This document shows positions 1 through 4,221 of a stretch of 6,161 bases of DNA, one piece after another. A model generated the notes under the pieces. It did not search any database. It had not been told where the DNA came from and saw only the letters and a list, made by a program, of their open reading frames with translations. Source of the DNA: an uncultured Candidatus Udaeobacter sp. (GTDB taxonomy: Bacteria; Verrucomicrobiota; Verrucomicrobiia; Chthoniobacterales; UBA10450); the NCBI GenBank assembly GCA_955652715.1, contig CATPBS010000269.1, forward strand, positions 1 through 6,161. Reading direction: 5' to 3'. The translations under genes and the position numbers were made by a program. The first letter of the stretch is position 1. Every line of letters starts with the position of its first letter.

Positions 1-1
1 A

Positions 2-652
<651 letters not shown>

Positions 653-663
653 CGTGACTGGAA

Positions 664-677
664 GAGTTGAGAGTTGA
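664..677. repeat. Two perfect 7-bp tandem units (GAGTTGA)
   Basis: GAGTTGA occurs twice head to tail just after the aldo/keto reductase stop. It is the shortest of several 7-bp-period tracts in this window. Two copies alone could be chance; it is listed because it shares its period with the tracts at 1436, 1816 and 2780. Confidence 0.5.
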
Positions 678-725
678 TCCGCTTTCTCCCAACGGCGCGG
701 CGGCGTGGCACGCGACTGACCAGAT

Positions 726-971
726 TCAGAAAAGCTCTGAGCCCGTGGGAGCTTGATTTGCAGTCAGAAAGGTTTTCACCAGCTCGCCTTCGCCACACAC
801 AATCATTTCAGAAAAACGCTTGAACCATTTGTCTTGCGGGACTTCAGGTTCAGTATCGAGCCACTCGGCGAGCAATCCGAGTTGTTCAGCAGAGATCTAC
901 CGCGAGCGGATTCGGTCGAGCAGATGATTGAGCAGCACGGGCGGAAGATTATGCCGCCGGATTTTAGGCAT
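726..971 (-). pseudogene. Toxin-like partner gene interrupted by an in-frame TAG
   Basis: Reading the minus strand from the ATG at 971 gives MPKIRRHNLPPVLLNHLLDRIRSR, then TAG (899-897), then ISAEQLGLLAEWLDTEPEVP and onward through DKWFKRFSEMIVCGEGELVKTFL to a TGA at 728-726. The frame is otherwise intact for 81 codons, and the protein-like quality continues across the stop. TAG differs from CAG (Gln) by one transition, and a residue such as Gln fits before ISAEQ, so a single nonsense mutation is the simplest reading. The ATG overlaps the stop of the upstream 74-residue gene by 8 bp (ATGCCTAA), which indicates translational coupling of a two-gene cassette. I recall similar pairs of small genes in verrucomicrobial genomes but can assign no biochemical role; 'toxin-like' rests only on the arrangement. 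Reinitiation at the TTG at 875 or the ATG at 806 would give only a fragment. Confidence 0.7.
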
Positions 972-1188
972 TAGACTTTTGCGCGCCGTAAAAGCCGCGA
1001 ACGATAGCTTCGCGAATCGTTGCCGCTTCGACAGCATCATCCGTTTCAGTCATGCGCGCAGCCAGCTTCGCCAGCTCCTGACCGCTGAGTTGACGCTCAG
1101 CGTCGAGTTGATACGCAAAACGGATCACGGCCAGCTGATCTTTCGGATCAAGGCGTTTGATCTCTTCGATAATTTGCTGCGCGGTCAC
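964..1188 (-). CDS. Small antitoxin-like helical protein (74 aa), first gene of a coupled pair
   Basis: Hypothetical 74-residue protein starting at GTG (1188); an in-frame stop just upstream rules out a longer product. It is charged and apparently all-helical: IIEEIKRLDPKDQLAVIRFAYQLDAE, then a LSGQELAKLAARM segment, then AATIREAIVRGFYG. The small size, Glu/Lys/Ala-rich helices and an 8-bp overlap with the next gene resemble the antitoxin half of a type II toxin-antitoxin pair. I see no classic Phd, RelB or AbrB motif, so the role is an inference from architecture. It lies 31 bp downstream of the DUF1697 gene on the same strand and may be co-transcribed with it. No clear Shine-Dalgarno sequence precedes the GTG. 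Its partner carries a nonsense codon, so the cassette is probably inactive as a pair. Confidence 0.72.
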   Translation of the reverse strand: MTAQQIIEEIKRLDPKDQLAVIRFAYQLDAERQLSGQELAKLAARMTETDDAVEAATIREAIVRGFYGAQKSNA

Positions 1189-1219
1189 GGTTCAATGATA
1201 TCGGCATTCACTGGCCCGA

Positions 1220-1798
1220 TCAATCCTGTGAATCCTGTCTAAGGATACCCACAACTTTTTCGATCGTGTTCCAATTGCGGGTGGTGACCGGCACACCCAG
1301 GCGCTTCTCGATCTTGCCGAGGTAGCTGATCGCTTTCATCTGCCGACGATACAAACCCAGGACGAATCGGTCCTGGATCGCAATAATCTTCACCAGCCAG
1401 TCGTCATCCGAGGGCAGACTGAGGGGAAGCTCGAATGTTTGATGTTTGAGGTTTGATGTTTGATGTGAGTCGGAGGGAATGGTCGCGCGAAGTGGTTTAG
1501 CCAATACGCTGACGAATCGTGTGATGTCCGGGCCAGACGGTTGTCGTGCGAACGGCTTTTCGCGCACAAGATCGACAATCTCTTTCGCGGGACAGATCAT
1601 GATCTCGCATTTGAATGGCAACTTCCGAGCGATCGCCGCGCGGAGAGCGGATTCGCTGACCTCTTCTCGCACCACAAACGTGCCAACCGCGCCGATGTTT
1701 ACGACACCGAACCTCGACAACTGCTTGGCGATCAGGGCCGGCTGACACCGATTGGCTTTGCCGACGTTTACCGCGCGAAGAAAAACGACCCAGTGCAT
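1220..1798 (-). CDS. DUF1697 family protein with repeat-derived loop and tail
   Basis: Protein of 192 residues in the DUF1697 family, whose function is not established. Family signatures are the N-terminal WVVFLRAVNVG, the central FGVVNIGAVGTFVVR and MICPAKEI, and the C-terminal GVPVTTRNWNTIEKVV. I chose the ATG at 1798; a GTG one codon upstream (1801) is equally possible, and neither has a Shine-Dalgarno sequence. Two parts look added. Residues of about 110-123 (DSHQTSNLKHQTFE) are encoded by a 7-bp tandem tract at 1436-1463. The last residues, RQDSQD, and the stop are encoded by a 9-bp tandem pair at 1221-1238. Neither breaks the frame. The gene leads a same-strand group with the small antitoxin-like pair. 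Family assignment is good; whether the insertion affects folding is unknown. Confidence 0.85.
   Translation of the reverse strand: MHWVVFLRAVNVGKANRCQPALIAKQLSRFGVVNIGAVGTFVVREEVSESALRAAIARKLPFKCEIMICPAKEIVDLVREKPFARQPSGPDITRFVSVLAKPLRATIPSDSHQTSNLKHQTFELPLSLPSDDDWLVKIIAIQDRFVLGLYRRQMKAISYLGKIEKRLGVPVTTRNWNTIEKVVGILRQDSQD
1221..1238. repeat. 9-bp tandem pair (SAATCCTGT) at the end of the DUF1697 gene
   Basis: CAATCCTGT and GAATCCTGT lie head to tail. Read on the minus strand this is ACAGGATTC ACAGGATTG, and the first base of the DUF1697 stop codon (TGA, 1222-1220) falls at its end. The ACAGGATT phrase recurs between genes in many bacterial genomes in my recollection, with no assigned function. 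Confidence 0.6.
1436..1463. repeat. Four 7-bp tandem units (TGTTTGA) inside a coding region
   Basis: TGTTTGA, TGTTTGA, GGTTTGA and TGTTTGA run head to tail, followed by a degenerate TGTGA. Only one base departs from the unit. The tract lies inside the DUF1697 gene and, on the minus strand, encodes the Ser/His/Gln/Thr-rich segment HQTSNLKHQT. Four units are 28 bp, which is not a multiple of three, so changes in copy number would shift the frame unless compensated. Confidence 0.85.
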
Positions 1799-1815
1799 CA
1801 CGGAGGTAAGAGGGA

Positions 1816-1850
1816 AGAATTAGGAAGTAGGAATTAGAAAGCAGGAATGG
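1816..1850. repeat. Five degenerate 7-bp units (GGAATTA-like)
   Basis: Phased every 7 bp: AGAATTA, GGAAGTA, GGAATTA, GAAAGCA, GGAATGG. The tract is purine-rich on the plus strand. It begins 15 bp beyond the GTG of the DUF1697 gene, so it would lie in that gene's promoter or leader. The GGAGG at 1802-1806 reads as CCTCC on the coding strand and is not a ribosome binding site for it. Confidence 0.6.
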
Positions 1851-1980
1851 AGCGAATGGGTGAGCGACATAGAAGGTAAAGTCATGAGGTAGCCACGACG
1901 AAGTGTGGGCAACGACGGAGCTTCAAGGCAAGAGAGAGAATTAACAAAACAAAGGGTGACGAATATTTCGAAGAATTTCT

Positions 1981-2052
1981 ACCACAGAGATCAGAGGGTG
2001 CAGAGAAAAACCAATCTTCAGATTCCTTCGTGGCCTCCGCGAGCTCCGCGGT
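1981..2052 (-). repeat. Fold-back element with two 9-bp-period arms
   Basis: The left arm (1981-1996) begins ACCACAGAGATCAGAG; the right arm (2037-2052) is the approximate inverse complement, CCGCGAGCTCCGCGGT. Read as minus-strand RNA, 16 facing positions give 10 Watson-Crick pairs, 4 G-U pairs and 2 mismatches. Read as plus-strand RNA, the four G-U positions become A-C mismatches, so the fold favours the minus strand. The right arm also contains CCGCG-AGCTC-CGCGG, a perfect small hairpin. The right arm is repeated almost exactly at 2816-2837. No function is assigned. Confidence 0.55.
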
Positions 2053-2198
2053 GAACTCTTCAGTTAGGAATCGATTGTTAGCGACGCGATTTTGTCGTTC
2101 GCGATTGCGAAATGACAATTGAGCGTCATTCACCCCCTGGTGCAGAGAAAATCTTCTTCTCTTAGCACACAATCCTGGCGGACAATCACGGCTTCACA

Positions 2199-2687
2199 TT
2201 GAACGCCGATAACTTAATCAATCGCCTTATTCGTTCGCGATGGACTTCCTTGCTGGCCGTCACGCTCTTCTTTTTGAGCGCATGGTCGGCAAACGCCGAT
2301 CCGGTAGGAGATTTCTTCAAGAAAGTTGGCCAGTCAATTTCGAATGCTTTCCAACCTCGGCCGGCGCAGCAGCAAACCAAGAAGACGCGGTCCTCCCGGC
2401 GATCCACCTCCCGGGAATCAAATGTCGCCGAGGCGACGCCAAGTGCACTCCCAGAGCCATCAAAAGCTGCTAAAGAAGAGAAGTCTACTGCCAGTGTGCT
2501 GCCGGCTTCAGCCGCGCCTGCGGAAAAGGCAAAAGGAGATATGCCCTATGGAATTCCGGTCCCAGGCCAGAAAGGCATGGTCACAAGTCCTTATTTGCCG
2601 GAGGGAAGTTACATCGATGTCAGCGCTTTTGCTCCCGGGTCCGCTGTGAAAGATCCATACACAGGAAAGATTTTCCGGGTGCCCTAA
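2199..2687 (+). CDS. Small exported protein with conserved C-terminal PYTGKIF tail
   Basis: Protein of 162 residues with no recognised enzymatic domain. The N-terminus is a signal peptide: basic residues R9, R12 and R14, hydrophobic core SLLAVTLFFLSAW (17-29), and a likely cleavage after SANA (residue 33). Then come a short amphipathic stretch (DFFKKVGQSISNAF), a low-complexity linker rich in Gln/Lys/Arg/Ser and then Ala/Glu/Lys (about 53-112), and a compact C-terminal block (about 117-162) with GIPVPGQKGMVTSPY, IDVSAFAPGS and DPYTGKIFRVP. I recall this final block in other verrucomicrobial exported proteins, so it is probably a small conserved module. The only plausible start is TTG at 2199; the frame opens at 2166 with no ATG before the signal peptide, and no clear ribosome site is seen. 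It probably acts in the periplasm or at the envelope; the role is unknown. Confidence 0.8.
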   Translation: MNADNLINRLIRSRWTSLLAVTLFFLSAWSANADPVGDFFKKVGQSISNAFQPRPAQQQTKKTRSSRRSTSRESNVAEATPSALPEPSKAAKEEKSTASVLPASAAPAEKAKGDMPYGIPVPGQKGMVTSPYLPEGSYIDVSAFAPGSAVKDPYTGKIFRVP

Positions 2688-2703
2688 ATTCATTTACTCA
2701 ATC

Positions 2704-2728
2704 GGGCTCGCTCATTTCGATCGAGTCC
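2704..2728 (+). terminator. Weak stem-loop after the exported-protein gene
   Basis: GGGCTCG (2704-2710) pairs with CGAGTCC (2722-2728) in a 7-bp stem including one G-U pair, with an 11-nt loop. It lies 17 bp after the stop at 2687. No T-run follows, so it is at best a weak or factor-dependent terminator. Confidence 0.25.
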
Positions 2729-2779
2729 GGACATCACGCGTCATTCATCGTCGCCGACGCGCACCTGATTTCGCGACCA

Positions 2780-2814
2780 CAGACGGCTGACTACTGACTA
2801 CGAACTGCTGAACA
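2780..2814. repeat. Five 7-bp units (CTGACTA-like)
   Basis: Phased every 7 bp: CAGACGG, CTGACTA, CTGACTA, CGAACTG, CTGAACA. Two adjacent units are identical and the others are diverged. It lies in the gap between the convergent exported-protein and cupin genes, immediately before a 9-bp-period element. Confidence 0.65.
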
Positions 2815-2815
2815 G

Positions 2816-2837
2816 TGGCCTCCGCGTGTTCCGCGGT
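2816..2837. repeat. Second copy of the CCTCCGCG...TCCGCGGT element
   Basis: These 22 bp match 2031-2052 at 20 positions; the only differences are in the three-base spacer (TGT here, AGC there). The unit reads TCCGCGTGT then TCCGCGGTA, a 9-bp period. It contains CCGCG-TGTTC-CGCGG, a perfect 5-bp hairpin. It starts 5 bp beyond the cupin stop, so on the minus strand it lies in the 3' end of the cupin transcript. Confidence 0.7.
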
Positions 2838-2842
2838 AACCT

Positions 2843-3259
2843 TCACTCGAGGTTTGTCTGGATAAATTTTGGACTCGCGTGGATGTCAATTTGACGAAGC
2901 ACCGTATCTCCGGAGTTAACGAAGCGGTGCGGTGTGTTCGCGGGAACGACCGCGATGTCGCCGGCTTTCGCTTCGCGCACTTGATCTCCGATCGTTACCG
3001 TCGCGCGGCCTTCCAGCATAAAGATAACCTCAACGTAGGGGTGCGTGTGTAACGGCGGGCCTTGACCCGGTTTCGCGTTGACGATGTAAGCCGAAATCGG
3101 CGCGCCTTGTTTTTCGCCGTGGAACTCATACGACATTCCCTTAAACGGCAGTTGCTCAAGATCCAGAAAACTCATGCCGGCAACATACGAGATGTTTTCA
3201 GCGGACGCTCGACCAAAGGGTGCGAGCTTTACGGCAGGGCGTAAGGCGCCATGAAGCAT
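2843..3259 (-). CDS. Single-domain cupin protein
   Basis: A 138-residue cupin-fold protein, probably metal-binding and cytoplasmic; the substrate is unknown. Cupin motif 1 is GPPLHTHPYVEVIFMLEG, with ligands H71, H73 and E77 and a closing G84. Motif 2 is GDIAVVPANTPHRFVN, with ligand H111 and N115. All four canonical metal ligands are present. I took the ATG at 3259 because GGA lies 6 nt upstream and the frame is open. The conserved domain begins at Met29 (MSFLDLEQLPFKGMSYEF), so the ATG at 3175 (110 aa) is a strong alternative, although no ribosome site precedes it. The gene is divergent from an ArsR-type regulator, and the palindromic operator lies 38 bp upstream of the longer start, so co-regulation is likely. 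On the minus strand TTGCAT-N17-TTTAAG between the operator and the start is a weak promoter candidate. Related small cupins act as isomerases, dioxygenases or sugar-binding proteins. Confidence 0.88.
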   Translation of the reverse strand: MLHGALRPAVKLAPFGRASAENISYVAGMSFLDLEQLPFKGMSYEFHGEKQGAPISAYIVNAKPGQGPPLHTHPYVEVIFMLEGRATVTIGDQVREAKAGDIAVVPANTPHRFVNSGDTVLRQIDIHASPKFIQTNLE

Positions 3260-3291
3260 TTGAATTCCGTTTCCTTAAATTTTTTCATTCC

Positions 3292-3319
3292 TTGACATGC
3301 AACCATTTGGTTGCATAAT
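3292..3319 (+). promoter_or_regulatory. Sigma-70-type promoter of the ArsR-family gene
   Basis: A perfect -35 TTGACA (3292-3297), a 16-bp spacer and a -10 CATAAT (3314-3319, one mismatch to TATAAT). Transcription would start near 3326, only about 3 nt before the ATG at 3329, which predicts a leaderless or nearly leaderless mRNA. The absence of a Shine-Dalgarno sequence agrees with that. Confidence 0.8.
3297..3316. promoter_or_regulatory. Palindromic operator in the promoter spacer
   Basis: A perfect inverted repeat with arms ATGCAACCA (3297-3305) and TGGTTGCAT (3308-3316) around a central TT. It fills the -35/-10 spacer and overlaps the edges of both boxes, so a bound dimer would exclude RNA polymerase. 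The position and two-fold symmetry fit autorepression by the adjacent ArsR-type regulator. It may also repress the divergent cupin gene. Confidence 0.82.
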
Positions 3320-3328
3320 GTCTGCCTG

Positions 3329-3646
3329 ATGGATGCAGTATTTAAAGCGCTGGCTGATCCCAGTCGCAGAAAATTGCTCGATGAATTGCGCAAGGAGAAT
3401 GGGCAGACGTTGAGCGAATTGTGCGAGCAGCTGGACATGACGCGGCAGGCTGTGACCAAGCATTTGGTGTTGCTGGAAAAAGCCAACCTCATCGCTGTCG
3501 TATGGCGCGGGCGCGAGAAGCTGCATTATCTCAATCCGATGCCGTTGCATGAGATCTACGAACGTTGGATTGGCAAATACGAACGCCATCGCCTTCAGGC
3601 GTTGAGCGATCTGAAGAAAGGTCTCGAACAAAACAAAACCAAGTGA
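3329..3646 (+). CDS. ArsR/SmtB-family winged-helix transcriptional repressor
   Basis: A 105-residue winged helix-turn-helix regulator that binds DNA as a dimer. The hallmark N-terminus MDAVFKALADPSRRKLLDEL is followed by TLSELCEQLDMTRQAVTKHLVLLEKA (about 27-52), the HTH with recognition helix near 38-50, and a wing at AVVWRGREKLHYLNP (56-70). The C-terminal helix EIYERWIGKYERHRLQALSDLKKGL would dimerise. It has only one Cys (C32) and lacks the ELCVC-type metal site, so it is not expected to sense arsenic or a similar metal. I chose the ATG at 3329 because the family starts there and the promoter places the transcript start about 3 nt upstream; an upstream in-frame TTG at 3311 lies inside the -10 region. 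This subgroup is often followed directly by an SRPBCC (AHSA1) gene. None is found here; the nearest candidate target is the divergent cupin. Confidence 0.93.
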   Translation: MDAVFKALADPSRRKLLDELRKENGQTLSELCEQLDMTRQAVTKHLVLLEKANLIAVVWRGREKLHYLNPMPLHEIYERWIGKYERHRLQALSDLKKGLEQNKTK

Positions 3647-3715
3647 GTCTAAAGAGTTTGTTGGAAACCGGCGAATCGCTGGAAGAAACGCGTGAATAGC
3701 CGTGTGAAGCATTAA

Positions 3716-3844
3716 ATGACGGTGTTAGAGCCAATCTGCGACGATGAAGTGCAAGTCGGACATCTGGACGAGACCGATCAGTGGTGGAAGCGCTACTTTG
3801 GCGATGGCTTTGAATCCCGGCAACGCAGCTACTTTGCCAGTTAG
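3716..3844 (+). CDS. Possible small ORF (42 aa), unrecognised
   Basis: An ATG-to-TAG frame encoding 42 residues, with the composition of a real protein towards its end (ETDQWWKRYFGDGFESRQRS). It lies in the 251-bp gap between the ArsR-type gene and the HicB-like gene. Ribosome site support is poor. It could be a small gene, or the tail of a gene whose front was lost; I do not recognise a family. A second 18-codon frame opens at GTG 3643, overlapping the ArsR stop, and is not called. Nothing else is seen in the gap. Confidence 0.22.
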   Translation: MTVLEPICDDEVQVGHLDETDQWWKRYFGDGFESRQRSYFAS

Positions 3845-3897
3845 ATATTCGCGCGGCACCTTAGCGAATTTTTCGATTAGTGTTATATAAGACCGAC

Positions 3898-4170
3898 ATG
3901 GAGATCAAACTAACTGCCGTCTTCCGAAAGTTTCCGGAAGGTTACGCCGCCTTCGTGGAAGAGTTGCCCGGTGCGAACACACAAGGCGCGACCCTGGAAG
4001 AAGCGCGCGAGAATTTGAAAGAAGCGGTCGCAATGGTGTTACAGGCGAACCGCGAATTAGCGGAAGAATCGCTGCGCGGTGCAGAGGTCGTGCGCGAGCC
4101 ACTCGCGCTCACGACCGCATGCAGAAAATCTGCAAAGATCTCGACGTTCCGATGCCGTGATTTGCTGTAG
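3898..4170 (+). CDS. HicB-family antitoxin, orphan, with an aberrant C-terminal extension
   Basis: Antitoxin of a HicAB-type toxin-antitoxin system, of the short class with only the partial RNase H-like domain. The ATG at 3898 gives MEIKLTAVFRKFPEGYAAFVEELPG, then ANTQGATLEEARENLKEAVAMVLQANREL, the usual HicB strand-strand-helix pattern, ending REPLALTTA at residue 74. There a normal gene would be expected to stop in an ATGA overlap with hicA. Here codon 75 is TGC instead of TGA, and the frame runs on for 16 unrelated residues (CRKSAKISTFRCRDLL), because hicA has been deleted from just after its ATG. Those residues come from the remaining hicA tail read in a different frame. The protein could still fold but has no toxin partner in this window. 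A TATATAA-like box about 10 bp upstream of the ATG may be its -10; no ribosome site is obvious. Confidence 0.85.
   Translation: MEIKLTAVFRKFPEGYAAFVEELPGANTQGATLEEARENLKEAVAMVLQANRELAEESLRGAEVVREPLALTTACRKSAKISTFRCRDLL
4119..4160 (+). pseudogene. hicA toxin remnant: start codon joined to the last 12 codons
   Basis: In the +1 frame relative to hicB, an ATG at 4119 opens MQKICKDLDVPMP and stops at TGA 4158-4160. KICKDLDVP is the characteristic C-terminal helix of HicA mRNA interferases (the family pattern is a final [RK]KICKDL[DG][IV]P), which are normally about 60-80 residues long. The N-terminal dsRNA-binding-like domain and the catalytic His are absent. The ATG sits where hicA should start (overlapping the expected hicB stop), so an internal deletion of roughly 50-65 codons that kept the hicA frame is the simplest explanation. 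The product cannot be an active toxin. Confidence 0.72.
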
Positions 4171-4172
4171 CG

Positions 4173-4189
4173 GCGGCTGTCTCAGCCGC
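4173..4189. terminator. GC-rich hairpin between convergent genes
   Basis: GCGGCTG (4173-4179) and CAGCCGC (4183-4189) form a perfect 7-bp stem with a TCT loop. It starts 3 bp after the HicB stop and lies about 33 bp past the convergent amylase stop, so it could serve both. There is no T-run on either strand, so classical intrinsic termination is doubtful. It may instead be a dispersed hairpin element. Confidence 0.4.
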
Positions 4190-4221
4190 GCTTCGTCTTA
4201 GCGAATGCGACGTTCTGCAGC

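Larger units (their letters stand above)
1802..2198. other. Gene-free, repeat-rich interval
   Basis: About 400 bp between the divergent DUF1697 gene and the secreted-protein gene. From left to right it holds a purine-rich 7-bp-period tract (1816-1850), an unrecognised stretch (1860-1975), a fold-back element made of two 9-bp-period arms (1981-2052), and small inverted repeats. These are TTCGC/GCGAA at 2098-2111 around a GATT loop, flanked by TGTC/GACA; AATGAC/GTCATT at 2111-2130; and AGAGAA/TTCTCT at 2144-2162. A minus-strand open frame of 96 codons crosses the repeats but looks like translated repeat and is not called. I see no convincing promoter for either flanking gene. Confidence 0.6.

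Noticed and set aside
753..974. Plus-strand frame of 73 codons
   Set aside because: It is antisense to the interrupted toxin-like gene, whose minus-strand reading is far more protein-like and coupled to its neighbour.
928..1242. Plus-strand frame of 104 codons
   Set aside because: It mirrors the 74-residue minus-strand gene and ends in repeat-derived residues (PINPVNPV) encoded by the 9-bp tandem.
1436..1463. Possible CRISPR-like or iteron array
   Set aside because: The units are only 7 bp with no spacers, and no cas, replication or parA/parB gene is present.
1882..2172. Minus-strand frame of 96 codons in the gene-free interval
   Set aside because: It runs straight through the fold-back repeat arms, and its translation (FTAELAEATKES..., FSAPSDLCGRN) looks like translated repeat. 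It has no domain or ribosome site.
3275..3712. Minus-strand frame of 145 codons opposite the ArsR-type gene
   Set aside because: It is antisense to a clear winged-helix protein and crosses its promoter and operator.
3860..4206. 10-bp direct repeat CTTAGCGAAT flanking the hicB gene (3860 and 4197), possible insertion footprint
   Set aside because: Shared 10-mers are expected by chance several times in 6 kb, and no terminal structure or mobile gene accompanies it.
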